From the NCBI RefSeq assembly GCF_023699985.2, contig NC_069680.1, positions 79,661,993-79,725,992 on the forward strand: a stretch of 64,000 bases of DNA, in the 5' to 3' direction. Below, piece by piece: positions 45,285 to 56,367 of the stretch; positions within the stretch are counted from its first letter, which is position 1, and each line of letters starts with the position of its first letter. Origin of the DNA: Odocoileus virginianus. Lineage: Eukaryota > Chordata > Mammalia > Artiodactyla > Cervidae. Made by a program: the position numbers and the translations under genes. The notes beneath the pieces were generated by a model. That model was not told the origin of the DNA. It saw only the letters and a program-made list of their open reading frames with translations, and ran no database searches.

Positions 45285-45370
45285 AACCAACATTTACTGA
45301 GCCTCTGTGAAAGCCGGGGACCCTGCACCTGGTAGGGCATGCTGGTCATGGGACAGGAGCCTGTGAAGTC
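45285..45370 (-). mobile_element. L2 3' fragment, antisense
   Basis: 'aaccaacatttactgagcct' followed by a degraded 'gtgccaggcactgtgc'-type block. Confidence 0.45.
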
Positions 45371-45554
45371 ACGGTTCATTCTAGTCCTTTTTGAGTCCAT
45401 TCCAGAGCCCCTGTGTCCTCCCGTGACTCTGCCCAGGGCTGGCTCTATTCCCCCTGCTGTCTTTCTTGCCCATTAAAATCATTCTCCTTTTCCAAGCCAG
45501 AGGTCTACTCTCTGTGACATTGACCCTAATCCCTTTGAAATTCCCTCCTGAAGC

Positions 45555-45720
45555 CTGGGTACCTGGGCTTTAGTCCTAATTTGCTACTAACTAGGGGTAT
45601 AAATCTGAGGAATTTAAAAAATCTCACTGTCAGTTTCCTCATCCTGAAAAATTGCAATAATAAAAACACTTCCTCACAGAGACGTTGAGAGGATTATGTT
45701 ACAATGAGTACAAATGAATA
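45555..45720 (+). mobile_element. MIR SINE
   Basis: 'cctgggctttagtcctaatt', 'tcactgtcagtttcctcatc', 'gacgttgagaggattatgtt' match the MIR core and tail. Confidence 0.75.
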
Positions 45721-45849
45721 CAAGTGAGATTTTGTCCTTAAAGTATTGAAAATGGGGTAAGAGATGATTTTTAAAATCTTGGTTCCCACATGTTGCTTTG
45801 ATTGCTATGATCAAAGGGTAATGATCTGATTACCCTCAGATCATTCTGC

Positions 45850-45985
45850 CTTCCCTTTCTATCTGCTTCCTCTAGTTGATTTTTAGTTTCTTGAGGCCAG
45901 AGGCTGTCATTTATCTTTGTATTACAGTGTCACCAAGTAGCAAACTTTAACCATTGTACATGTTTAATAAATGTTGGCTTACTTG
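45850..45985 (+). mobile_element. L2 LINE 3' end
   Basis: 'gtttcttgaggccagaggct', 'tttgtattacagtgtcacca' and 'catgtttaataaatgttggc' match the L2 terminus. Confidence 0.7.
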
Positions 45986-46309
45986 AGCTTGATTGCTACA
46001 TGATTATAGATATGTTGGGAAATTTTAAGGTCATTTTACACATTCCCCTGCCTCAAGTAGGACTTTGCTAATTCTAGGTAGAGGAAAGTCTGGCCCATTG
46101 GCAACCTATTCCACTTTTTTCATTTAACACAAACTGAAAACCTTAGACATTATTTTGTGCAAGCATAATGAATAGATGCCCTTTTCTGTGCTGTCTGCAA
46201 TCAGTTAATAATGGCTTCCTGAGTGTTGGCAGTGCTACAGTTGATTAGTCATGTCTGCCCCTTGTGCAAGTTGGCAGTTCCTGGTGTGCACTAAATATCG
46301 CCCCGATTT
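45986..46309. other. Unassigned unique sequence
   Basis: Nothing recognised. Confidence 0.4.
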
Positions 46310-46449
46310 AGCCCATTGTTCTTACTTGCACGCGAGGAAACGGATGTTCAGAGGAGCTGGCTGTCATCCTCAAGGCCACAGAGTTAGTCAGAATCAAGGT
46401 ATAAACTGGAGTAGCTCAGGTCTTCAAATCCTGAGAACTTTGTGCATTG
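46310..46449 (-). mobile_element. MIR SINE, antisense
   Basis: 'cgaggaaacggatgttcaga' and 'cctcaaggccacagagttag' are complemented MIR blocks. Confidence 0.7.
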
Positions 46450-46459
46450 TCAGTTGTGA

Positions 46460-46545
46460 AAGTGTGAGTTGCTCAGTCATGTCCAACTCTTTGCAACCTG
46501 CAGTGTTTTTTAGAGAGACTAGAGTCTGGAAAAAAAGAAAAAGAT
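46460..46545 (+). mobile_element. Tiny chimeric retrocopy with antisense BovA 5' part
   Basis: An 86-base insert inside a perfect 10-base TSD, tcagttgtga, at 46450-46459 and 46546-46555. 46460-46500 is the complement of the BovA 3' end. 46501-46525 is unidentified. 46530-46545 is A-rich (aaaaaaagaaaaag), so the copy appears to be plus-oriented with a tail. Confidence 0.65.
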
Positions 46546-46555
46546 TCAGTTGTGA

Positions 46556-47150
46556 GTCGATGGCCCACTTGCCCATGGATTTACCTGCCCACGCTCATCA
46601 TTCTGTGGCCTGGGGGTTGTGTCGTTGAACCACAGCATATGAGCAGCGCTGGCCTAGGGCAGGCATTGCACCTTCAAACCGTGGGCATGTCATTCTCTCA
46701 CACCACCTGTCTCAACCTGGAATTGCCAGATGGGGCCTGCCCAAACTGCAGGATGGCAAGGCTGAGTCCTGGCTACTTCAGAAGCGGAGAGAACTCAAAT
46801 AAATACCCAAGAATGTTAAACTCTTACAAAATAAGATTAGGTGCTTGGTATCCCCCTGAGGGAAAATACCCTCTTCTTCATAATGTTGAGTTGGTGATTT
46901 CAAATTCAAAATGGCATTATTGAAAGGAATTCTTGGTGGGTTATGTAGGGGGAGGGGGGAGCCAGGGATTATTCTGAAAGATTAAAAAAAAATGTCGGAG
47001 AATTCAGGATTTCCAAAGAAGTTGAAATTTCTAAAAGAATTCAGAATACATACTTTATGTCAATAGAATTTAGACTCTTTATATACAGACTAAAAGGAGG
47101 TAGGGGAAGAAGGAGGTACCAATACACACAAAAAGAGCACTAAGAGGCCA
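46556..47150. other. Unassigned unique sequence
   Basis: The 123-codon frame at 46552-46923 has no signature. Confidence 0.4.
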
Positions 47151-47154
47151 AATG

Positions 47155-47377
47155 GGGCTCCCCAGGTGGCACTAGTGGTGAAGAACCTGCCTGCCAACGC
47201 AGGAGACGAAAGACACAGGTTTGATCCCTGAGTGGGAAAGATCACCTGGAGGAGGGCATGGCAATCCAATCCAGGATTCTTGCCTGGAGAATCCCATAGA
47301 CAGAGGAGCCTGGTGGGCTACGGTCCACAGGGTTGCAAAGAGTTGGACATGGCTGAAGCAATTTAGCACACATGCAC
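47155..47377 (+). mobile_element. Bov-tA SINE
   Basis: 'ggggctccccaggtggcact' through 'acggtccacagggttgcaaa', with a CA-rich tail. Confidence 0.92.
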
Positions 47378-47938
47378 GCAAGGGGCAAAACTCATTAACA
47401 ATCCGCATCTGCTCTCAGGAATAATTAATATTGCAGCTGCAGCCACACAGTCCTATTGCTGAGTCACATTGCATTACAGCTCTCACCTAAACACAGCTTG
47501 ATGCCAACTATCAGATGACATGCTTCGTTGTTTATTTTAGCATGTAAATAGTTGTTTGTAGCATTGTGGTATATTACATCCGGAAAGGAAGTTAGAGACC
47601 ATGGCTCACAGGTGTCCCCACAAGGTGAAAGTCCTTAGCTGAGGCCACACTGCCAGTTACAGGTAAAGTTCACCAATAAACCTAGGCGTCTCCAGCTAAA
47701 GTCTTTGTGCTGTCCGGTATACACATCCCAGAGCTACAAATTTTCCGTGGAGACAGGGATAGACCATCGAAAAGAAAATCTCAAAGAAATTTTGTTCATC
47801 CCCGAAGACCAATATTTACATCACCTGAGTTAACAATTCTCTGTGTTACCTTTTTCCTTGATACAGCCAAATAATTTTCATGGACCCACTGTTGGGCCCC
47901 AGAGAGCTCTCCTAGCCTTCCTTGCAGATAAGTGGAAA
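47378..47938. other. Mostly unassigned; possible MIR piece
   Basis: 47590-47720 ('caaggtgaaagtccttagct', 'gaggccacactgccagttac') could be an eroded antisense MIR. No exon. Confidence 0.35.
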
Positions 47939-47939
47939 A

Positions 47940-48122
47940 ACTGGTACTTGTTGATTGCCTATTTTGTGCCAGGGACCACCCATATTATCTTACCAAACCT
48001 CACCATTTATTTTTAATAACCTGATTCTTTGAGAGATTTGGTCACTTACTCAAGGTCGTAAGACTAATAGTGGAGACGGAATTTAAAGCCAGGTCTCCAA
48101 ATCCTGTGGACTTTGTGTATCG
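47940..48122 (-). mobile_element. MIR SINE, antisense
   Basis: 'gattgcctattttgtgccag', 'tcacttactcaaggtcgtaa', 'cggaatttaaagccaggtct' are complemented MIR blocks. Confidence 0.75.
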
Positions 48123-48125
48123 CGA

Positions 48126-48338
48126 AGTGTGAGAGTGCTAGTTGCTCAGTCATGTCCGACTCTTTGCAACCTCATAGACTATAGCCTGCCAGGCTCCTCT
48201 GTTCATGGGATTTTCCAGGCAAGAATACTGGAGCGGGTTGCCATGCCCTTCTCCAGGGGATCTTCCCGACTCAGGGATCGAATCTGGGTCTCCTGCACTG
48301 CAGGCAGATTCTTTACCATCTGAGTCACCTCCTAAAAC
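48126..48338 (-). mobile_element. BovA SINE, antisense
   Basis: 'gtgctagttgctcagtcatg' to 'gagtcacctcctaaaacc'. The 5' terminus is altered ('cctcctaaaaccc' instead of 'ccagggaagccc'). Confidence 0.92.
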
Positions 48339-48570
48339 CCATGTGGTTAGAGGACATTTGCTGTATTCTATCAGAAAAGGCAGGGAGGGTGGAAGGGAGG
48401 TGGGAGGCAGAGTCAGGCACTCTCGGTACTCAGGTACTCATGTAAGATCTCAAGAGCATGACTTGCAAGCCTTGATTCTCACCTGCCTGCTTTCTGCAGC
48501 CTTGGAGTCAGAAAGAGCACAGGAAATGTTCATCTGACCTCTCCCCGGATGAACTGGAACCAACCATAAG

Positions 48571-49005
48571 GTGATGGTTAATTTTATGAATCAACCTGGC
48601 TGGGCCACAGTACCAAGATATTTGGTCATCTGTTGTGATGCCCCTGTGAAGGTATCTTTATTAGCTGAGATTTACATTTAAATCAGTAGACTCTGAGTTA
48701 ATCAGATTCCCATTCATAATGTGGGTGGGCCATTCAATCAGTTGACAGCTTTAAGAAACAGACTGAGAGGCGCCAAAGAGGAAGGAATCCTGCTTCCAGA
48801 TTGTCTGCGAGCTACAGCATCAAGTCTTCCCTGGGTCTCCAGCCTCCCTGCCCACCCTGAAGATTTCAGACTTGCCAACCTCCATAAGCTTGTAAGCCAG
48901 TTCCTTAAAAGTTGCCGTCTTTCTCTCTCTCCACAACCTCCCCACCCCCCCGCCACCCCCAATCTATATCTCCTACTGGTTCTGTTTTTCTGCAGAATCC
49001 TTGCT
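48571..49005 (+). mobile_element. LTR-like interspersed repeat, family uncertain
   Basis: 'gtgatggttaattttatgaa', 'cctggctgggccacagtacc', 'aatgtgggtgggccattcaa', 'cttgccaacctccataagct' and 'tcctactggttctgttttt' follow a well-known mammalian repeat order, but I cannot fix its name. Confidence 0.65.
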
Positions 49006-50310
49006 CGTGCACATGGAGTGAGACCCCTGGAGCACCTTAGGTCTCCAGCAGAAGCCTCCTCGGGGCCTGCCCAGATCTCTCTTCTCCAGGCCCCACCCTG
49101 ATCTCCATTTGTCCTTTCCTTGTTGGGGTGGAGGGCCACTTCTGCCCAAACCAGGGATGTTTCTACCTGTTCAGAGCACCCGAGAGCACACGATGGGGGG
49201 CTGACAGTCCCCCACTCCTCCCTCAAGAAGCTCCAGCCCTTTGTATGTGGGGCTAGGGGGATGGTCTGAAACCAAAGATTCCATTTCACCTCTCCTGCAG
49301 ATCTGAGCTTCTGCCCCTTGGACAGCAGAGGGGAGGGAACCCCAGAGGTTAGGGTATATGACCAGCTCCTCAATCCGCGCCACTCATACATTTCTGGTTG
49401 CCAAAGGAGAAACATCAGGGTCCATATGAACCACCAGGGGGTGATTCTTGGCACCAAAGACATAAATTCCAGTGGGAACATGGGACCTGGAGGTCTCACG
49501 TGGGACCTGGGCCAGGGTTCCATCCAAAGCAACTTAAACATCTCTGTTTCCTTCCCTGTGAAATCCTCTTATTTCTCCCTCTATTGATTTGAAAGTCATC
49601 CATTATATTTCTAATCTTTTCAACTACAGAGTAAAGCAGCATCAATTCAGTTGAACCACGTGAAACTGCCAGCATTGGGACATTTTTAATTTACAAAAAC
49701 TGGTAATTTCATGTGGTCCAACAGGTTCCACCAGCATGAACCAGGATCTGTAACACATTTCTTATCTCCCTTAGGTACACAGATTTTCAAGCCCCACTTC
49801 CTTCCTCTTGACATTGTACATTGAATATTATCTGTAAATTTAGGTCCGTGTTTCTAATAATAGGCTGTTTTTGAAGCAGGAGTACCTTTTGCTTATTTTT
49901 CTCACTGCTACCTCTTGTATGACCCTTGTTGTTGCTGGATTCTTCCAACCTGTAACAGGAACACAACCTCTAGTGGTTTTTCAGTGGAAAATATGGGTGA
50001 TAACTTCTCAAAGGCTTCATGTGACTTAAAATGGCATTATTTTGCTCCCACTTTTAAATGATTATTTGGCTAGATATACAAGTACACTTCACATTTCTTC
50101 CCTCAGATATTCTTCCCTCACATCCTGACTTCCAAAGTTCCCAATAAAGAATCTGTTGCTTTTGCAAAATTGTTTTTGTGTTCAAGATATCCAAATTGTC
50201 TCTTTTCAAAGCTATATGTCCTTATTTCATCATCACCAGCTTTAGGGATGTGACACCATCCTTTACTTCTTTAAAAATTTTGTTTGTTTTCAAAGGTTTT
50301 ATTTGTAATA
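49006..50310. other. Unassigned unique sequence
   Basis: No recognisable exon, although the longest frame in the window (267 codons, minus, 48738-49541) spans part of it. A CTCF-like match lies at 49429-49448. Confidence 0.4.
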
Positions 50311-50314
50311 GCCT

Positions 50315-50790
50315 TAATTTATGTACCCCTATGTTCACAGCTACGCTAGTCATAATAGCCAAGACATGGAGACAACCTAACTGTCCATCAACAAAGAAGA
50401 TGTGGTATTTATAAACAATGGCCTATTACTCAGCCATAAAGAAGGATGAAATAATGCCGCTTGTAGCAACACAGATGGACCTAGAGATTATCATCCTAAG
50501 TGAAATAAGTCAGAAAGAGAAAGACAAATACCATATGATATCATCTATATGTGGAATCTAAAATACGACACAAATGAACGTATTTATGCAACAGACTCAC
50601 ATACACAGAGAATAGACCTGTGGTTGCCGAGGGGGAGCGGGAGGTGGGAGGAAAAGATTAGGAGGTTGGGGTCAGCAGATGCACACTATAATACACGGGA
50701 TGGATAAACAACAAGCCCAGGGAACTATATATCAATACTCTGTGATAAACCACGAGGGAAAAGAATTTTTTAAAAAAAGACACGGTCCCT
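50315..50790 (+). mobile_element. L1 ORF2 end and 3' UTR (artiodactyl)
   Basis: 'catgttcacagctacgctag'-like, 'attactcagccataaagaag', 'gtgaaataagtcagaaagag', 'gatggataaacaacaag' and an A-rich end. Confidence 0.92.
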
Positions 50791-51600
50791 TCTTTAACAG
50801 AGCCAAGCCCAGCCTCATCACCTACCACTGCAGGATGAACAACAGAATTTACCTTCCACATCTGATTAGAAAACAGATGCCGTCCTGTGAGGCAAACCCC
50901 TGCCTCCATCCCTCCCTAGCGCCTAGTCCAGCTTCCAGGTTAAGTTAATCTCAGTTGGTAGAGCCTGGGAGAGGGCAGGTGCAGGGCTGCCAACATGCAC
51001 CTCTGCAGAGGGGCCTGGAAGCTGGAACTTGATCTTTGCTCCTTGTAAAGCTACACATCTTGTTCTGAAGCATAATGTTCGGATTTTTTTTTTTTTTAAT
51101 GCTTCAGAAAGGAAAGAGAAAGATAAAAAAGAAAGGCAGGCAGGCTGGCAAGAAAGAACCATCTCTATCTTCCTTCTCTTTTAAATCCATCTCTGGACAC
51201 ATTTGTTGGCAGCCCTGCCAGCTGCTGAGAGTTGGCAGCAGGCTACAGTGAGGAAATCAAATCTCTGTTCCTCCAGAGATATTTAAATTGTGGCTTCACC
51301 TGAAAGAGGACAGACAGCAGCCCACAAGGCAACCTCCCCACTTCTTACAGAGCTCTGAGAAGCAGCTGGGTCCTGTTTCTCAGGCCTTGACAACACTTCC
51401 TACTCCTTCCGCCTACAGGAATATTCTGGAAAAAGGCGTTAGTGCGCCACCTCTCCTCCCCTGCAATCAGAACCCAGCGAGGTGCATTCACTGGTGTTCT
51501 CAGTAGGTTGAGAGTGTCCCAGGAACTGAAAGGGGATGGAGGAGAATAGGAATCCTGCCCTCGTGCACATTATAGCTCCCCACTGCTAAGAATACACTCT
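50791..51600. other. Unassigned unique sequence
   Basis: A poly-T run at 51084-51099. No exon recognised. Confidence 0.4.
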
Positions 51601-51614
51601 TCATAAGAAGACTG

Positions 51615-52110
51615 ATAAATTTGGCTTATCTGTACACAGAAGTATACATTTACATAGTATGAACACAATACAGAATAGCCAATATATATTTTAAAACCAG
51701 CAAGCTGATGCAACTTTGTGTGGCAGTTTGTTTGGAAAACTCAGCATTCATTTTCCAATTAAATACATGATGTAAACACATATCAAAAGGCATGCAAGTG
51801 TTTTTAATCATTGACCCCCAGAACAGCACTGCAAGGAATGTGCCCTAAAGCCACCAATTCAGTGAGAAAAAAAGAGCCAGGATGTTCAATGATTGTCGTT
51901 GTTGTTAAACTGCAGAACTGGATATTGTCAAATTGTGCCTCAAAGAAAAATGGTTAATTAAGAGAAATCAGTGTGTTGTGACATCATGCAACTATTAAAC
52001 AATGATCATGATTTACTATCATGTTATGGTATGTCAGTTGTGATTATTATGATATCACATGGGAAATATTTGTGATATGCTGTTAAGTGAAAGAATTGGA
52101 AGATATATCT
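51615..52110 (+). mobile_element. Old L1-like or other ancient repeat
   Basis: 'gaaaaatggttaattaagag', 'catgcaactattaaacaatg', 'gtgatatgctgttaagtgaa' follow an old 3'-end consensus. Family tentative. Confidence 0.45.
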
Positions 52111-52689
52111 GGTATGTGGACCAACCTGACAATTTTACAGCAATTTTTCTGCAGGCAGGCATACAGGAGGGTGTTGCAGAAAAATGAAATTAGGTGTTTT
52201 AAAGTAGTAGGAATACGGGCAAAAGTTTTCTTTTGATGGTGCCATGCTAATTTTAAAATTAAAATGGAAACAAAAAGCAATGCAGATTTTAGTTAGCTCT
52301 CTGCGTTGATGCATTAAAAAAAAACACACAAAACTTTTAACTCATAGGTAGTTCATCTAAGTACTAATCATTTCCATCCTTGGTTCTAGAGCCTGAAGAA
52401 AGGCTCTGTAGAAGGAAAATCAAACTGAGAGAAGGGGCAGGGAGGAAAGAAGAAAGAATTGAGGAAGTGGGGATGCAGGGGAGAAAATGGTAAGGAAAGA
52501 TATCCAGCCACCTCATCTTTGGTCTCTATTTGCTGTTAAAGTTTTGTCTTAAGCTGACCTTATTTCTTTAACTCCCTCAATTGATTCCTCCCTCAAATTA
52601 CATTTTTTTTCTGATTTCATAGCTACCTCTCTCCATCATGAATATCAGATTCTCTCTTCAATTAATATTATTGTAAGCCAAGATCTGTG
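52111..52689. other. Unassigned sequence
   Basis: Nothing recognised apart from short A and T runs. Confidence 0.4.
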
Positions 52690-52919
52690 TGTGTATGTAC
52701 TTAGTCCACACTAGGAGTTGTGTCCAACTCTTTGCAACCCTTTGGACTATAGCCCACCAGGCTCCTCCATCCATAGAATTTTCCAAGCAAGAAGACTGGA
52801 GTGGGTTGCCACCTTTTCTCCAGGGGATCTTCCCAACCCAGGGATCAAGCCTGCGTCTCCTGTGTCTCCTGCATTGGTAGGCAGTTTCTTTACCCACTGA
52901 GCCATCAGGGAAGCCCAAA
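52690..52919 (-). mobile_element. BovA SINE, antisense
   Basis: TSD ccaagatctRtg at 52678-52689 and 52920-52931 (one mismatch). Full antisense body with a doubled 'ctcctgtgt' block. Confidence 0.94.
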
Positions 52920-53033
52920 CCAAGATCTATGGATTTTAGTAAATGCTCATAAAAATCAGCCTGGCAAATGAAAGAGCAAAATGATTGTCTTCTTTTCAAA
53001 GATGACTGCCATCACCCATCAGTTTCTTGCAAT

Positions 53034-53322
53034 AGTTCAGTTCAGTTCAGTCGCTCAGTCGTGTCCAACTCTTTGTGATCCCATGAACCACAGCATGCCA
53101 GGCCTCCCTGTCCATCACCAACTCCCAGAGTTCACCCAAACCCATGTCCATTGAGTCGGTGATGCCATCCAATCATCTCATCCTCTGTCGTCCCCTTCTC
53201 CTCCTGCCCTCAATCTTTCCCAGCATCAGGGTCTTTTCAAATGAGTCAGCTCTTCGCGTCAGGTGGCCAAAGTATTGGAGTTTCAGCTCCAACATCAGTC
53301 TTCCAATGAACACCCAGAACTG
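53034..53322 (-). mobile_element. BovB LINE 3' fragment, antisense
   Basis: 'agttcagttcagttcagtcg' to 'ccaatgaacacccagaactg'. Confidence 0.93.
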
Positions 53323-53728
53323 CTTTAAAACTTGGCAACGGTTTTTCTCTTACCTTTCTAATTGCATGGCCTTCTCCCAGTTGGTCCAGAGCATCCAGGC
53401 ACAAATTGGAAGAAGGGGATGTTTGGGGGAAGATGAACAATGTCACAGAAAAAGTGCAGAGAGAAAGACTTAGTTAATATTCAGCTTTTGACATGTAAAG
53501 TAGGATTAACTGCTAAGGCAATGGTGTTGCAACTAGGCTACAGCTTTAATAGAGGATTTTTAAAATACCTTCCTCTCATCCACTGGCTTATTAACCATCA
53601 AGCCTGGATGACTCAGATCATAGAGTCATCCATCTAATGAAGAAAAGGCAAATCCATTCGTCCTTCACAGTTACTGGGTGGGAATGACTTGAGAACCTGC
53701 ATTCCTCTCTAGTAGAAGCAGAATATGA
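53323..53728. other. Unassigned unique sequence
   Basis: Nothing recognised. Confidence 0.4.
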
Positions 53729-54356
53729 CCATTGTAAGTTGAACTGTGTCCGCCTTCCAAATTCATGTTTTGAAGTCCTTAAACCTCAGTTTATAACTCA
53801 GAATGTGATCTTATTTATGAAATAAGATCTTAGCAGAGGTAATCATGTTAAAATGAGCTATTAGGGTGAACCCTGATCTAATGTGTGTGTGTTAGTGGTT
53901 CAGTCATGTCCCACTCTTTGCGACCCCATAGACTGTAGCCCACCAGGCTCCTCTGTCCCTGGGATTTCCCACGCAAGAATACAGGAGTGAGTAGCCATTC
54001 CCTTCTACGGGGAATCTTCCGGACCCAGGGATCGAACCCAGATCTCCTGCATTACAGGCAGATTCTTTACCGTCTAAGCCACCAAGGCAGCCCAATCTAA
54101 CATGACTGGTGTCCTTTTATAGAAGGAAATCTGTGCAGACAGCTATACAAGGCCATGGGAGCATGAAGATGGTTATCTATAAGCCAAGGAGAAACGCTGA
54201 GGACAGACCCTCCCCCTGCAGCTCTCAAATAGAACTGCTCCTGCCAACACCTTGATCTCAGGCTTCTTCCGGCCCCCGGAAGTGGGAGACAGCAGATGTT
54301 CTGTTGTTTAGGCTACTCAGTTTGTGGTGCTTTGTTATGGCAGACCTAGCAAACCA
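53729..54356 (+). mobile_element. MaLR-type solo LTR split by SINE
   Basis: 'gtaagttgaactgtgtccgc', 'gcagaggtaatcatgttaaa', after the SINE 'catgactggtgtccttttat', 'ccaacaccttgatctcaggc' and 'tatggcagacctagcaaacc'. Continuous once the SINE is removed. Confidence 0.88.
53884..54093 (-). mobile_element. BovA SINE inside LTR, antisense
   Basis: 'gtgttagtggttcagtcatg' to 'gccaccaaggcagccc'. The duplicated target is roughly atctaaYRTG on both sides. Confidence 0.93.
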
Positions 54357-54769
54357 AAACAATGACAAAGGAAGAGAAAAAGATGATCCTTTCTTTCCAC
54401 TGTGAAGGGCCAGAGGAAGAAGAAAGGGAAGCTCCTCTGCTCTCCTGGTTTGGGGCTCCGGAAGAAGGCCCAGTAAGAGGCCTCCCTGGACCAAACTGTA
54501 TGCTACCATAGCCAAGCAGACTTGCACACAGGATGGTGAGGTAAGCAGGCCTCAGGCATCCGTTGTCTGGGCTTTCCTTGGTTCTAGTGAGGTATGTTTT
54601 AAGGGAGGAAAAATAATTTTCATTTTTCCTCTACCCTTCTAGGTTCTAGCCTATGTCCCTGTAATAAAAAGACAGATTAGCAGGAGCAAAACAAATGGAA
54701 GCTTAGTAACAGGTTTACTGGATGCCTCCCTGAAATGGCCCACACCAAGCACCTTAAATATCATCTCCA
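54357..54769. other. Unassigned; target repeat of the ERV-L1 insert
   Basis: From about 54590 an old repeat-like sequence runs ('gtccctgtaataaaaagaca', 'caggtttactggatgcct') and continues after the insert at 56030, showing the pre-insertion site. Confidence 0.4.
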
Positions 54770-55270
54770 CCCCCGCTATTCTGCTCCCTCCCTCTCCCCC
54801 GCGCGATGGGGCGATCTTTTCTTCGCCCTCACGCCCTCACGCCCTCACACCTCAAAGATGGATTTTCCTGCTATTATCTAAATAAACAGAGCTGTGACAC
54901 TGAGCTGTAACACTGATTTATTTAAGAGCTGTAACACGGTCCGTCCTCCGAGAGCTGTGACCCGCCAAGGGGGCTTTAGTGTCCGTCACTCCAAATTCTT
55001 GTTGTGACGAGACAAAGAACCGAGGAGCGTACAGTCGCCTGACGTCTATGGGGCCGTGGCTCGGGTAAAACCTGGCTGAAACAACCTCCACGCGGAAGGG
55101 GCCACGCGCAGCAGGAGCCCAACTCGGCGGAGCTCCCGCGGTAGAAGCGGGACGCGAGGAAAACCCAGCGCAGGGGAAGGCCCGTCGTGCTGGAAACCCG
55201 GGCAGCGAAAGCCGAACTCAGCAGAAAGCTCACGCAGCCCAGCCTCAGATTCCAGAAGACCTCCGGTTAA
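54770..55270 (+). other. Retroviral R/U5 and leader (class I ERV-like)
   Basis: 'ctaaataaacagagctgtga' carries the polyadenylation signal. Repeated 'gagctgt(g/a)ac' units follow, then 'gtgacgagacaaagaaccga', a typical U5 end of gamma-type elements. U3 and its promoter are absent. A 9-base unit (cgccctcac) is repeated three times at 54824-54848. Confidence 0.65.
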
Positions 55271-55271
55271 G

Positions 55272-55445
55272 ATGGGAAAGAACCAGCCCACTTCCTGGCA
55301 GACGGTCTTGATATGCTTCCTTGACAACTGGAAGCCGTTTGATCCTCTAACTCTGAGGAGGAGTCGTTTAAAACTCTCCTGTGCCACTGTGTGGCCACGG
55401 TATCCACGGGGGACGAGGAACACTGGCCCGAGGGTGGGACTTTAA
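55272..55445 (+). pseudogene. gag-like 5' fragment, truncated
   Basis: A short frame of 57 codons opens with Met-Gly (the gag myristoylation-type start) soon after the leader and closes at TAA 55443-55445. A full gag would run to hundreds of codons; here L1 sequence follows within about 10 bases. The fragment cannot make a capsid protein. Identification rests on position after an ERV leader and the start context. Confidence 0.55.
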
Positions 55446-55454
55446 ATTACAATA

Positions 55455-56029
55455 CCATCAGCAGACGAGTGGATGAGGAAGCTGTGGTACATATACACCG
55501 TGGAATATTACTCAGCCATTAAAAAGAATTCATTTGAATCAGTTCTAATGAGATTGATGAAACTGGAGCCCATTATACAGAGTGAAGTAAGCCAGAAAGA
55601 TAAAGACCAATACAGTATACTAACACATATATATGGAATTTAGAAAGATGGTAACGATAACCCTATATGCAAAACAGAAAAAGAGACTCAGATGTATAGA
55701 ACAGACTTGTGGACTCTGGGAGGAGGCGAGGGTGGGATGTTTAGAGAGAACAGCATCGAAACATGTATATTATCTAGGGTGAAACAGATCACCAGCCCAG
55801 GGTGGGTGCATGAGACAAGTGCTCGGCCTGGTGCACTGGGAAGACCCAGAGGGATCGGGTGGAGAGGGTGGTGGGAGGGGGGATAGGGATGGGGAATACA
55901 TGTAAATCCATGGCTAATTCACGTCAATGTATGACAAAAACCACTGCAATGATGTAAAGTAATTAGCCTCCAGCTAATAAAAATAAATGGAAAATAAATA
56001 AATAAATAAATTACAAAAAAAAAAAAAAA
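55455..56029 (+). mobile_element. Young ruminant L1 3' end within the chimera
   Basis: 'gaagctgtggtacatataca', 'gccagaaagataaagaccaa', 'gtgaaacagatcaccagccc' and 'gtaattagcctccagctaat' match the same L1 subfamily as the copy at 59352-62191. Confidence 0.92.
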
Positions 56030-56039
56030 ATCATCTCCA

Positions 56040-56258
56040 GTTAAAGACGAAAGGAGATACTGGGGGTACAGGGCAGGGGATGCCAGCTGTGGGAGGTTAC
56101 CAAGCAGAGCACGGTAAACTGGGAAGCAGAAGTTACGCAGGTTAAGTTGCTGTCGTCTCCACTGATGAGCGTTTCCAGATACTGCGTCATTCTCCTCTTC
56201 CCAGTACAATCTTACAATGGAGATGCCCCTTAGAAATATAAACATCTCTTCCTAAAAG
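56040..56258. other. Continuation of old target repeat
   Basis: 'gttaaagacgaaaggagata' and 'gggaggttaccaagcagagc' continue the repeat seen left of 54760. Family not named. Confidence 0.4.
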
Positions 56259-56303
56259 GTTCGCAAAGATTTGGACACGACTTAGAGACTGAAAAACAAC
56301 AAA
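56259..56303 (+). mobile_element. BovA 3'-end fragment
   Basis: 'ggttcgcaaagatttggaca' to 'gactgaaaaacaacaa'. A severely 5'-truncated copy of about 45 bases. Confidence 0.75.
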
Positions 56304-56367
56304 AAGGTAAGTTTTCATTTTCAAAGATTTTCCTATGTCTGCTGTTCCTTAAAAATAAACAACTCAG

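Larger units (their letters stand above)
54770..56029 (+). mobile_element. ERV leader/gag-start fused to L1 3' end, with TSD and poly(A)
   Basis: One 1,260-base insertion flanked by atcatctcca at 54760-54769 and 56030-56039. 54770-55455 is retroviral: R/U5-like sequence with aataaa (54881-54886), a leader, and a Met-Gly gag-like start at 55272. 55455-55980 is the ORF2 end and 3' UTR of a young ruminant L1. The insert ends in an AAATA/poly(A) tail. The ERV/L1 joint has a ccatca-type overlap and no L1 target duplication. Confidence 0.8.

Noticed and set aside
48738..49541. Longest open frame in the window, 267 codons on the minus strand
   Set aside because: Half of it is the complement of an LTR-like repeat. 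The product is compositionally odd, has no domain and no splice or promoter support, so it is most likely a chance frame in GC-richer DNA.
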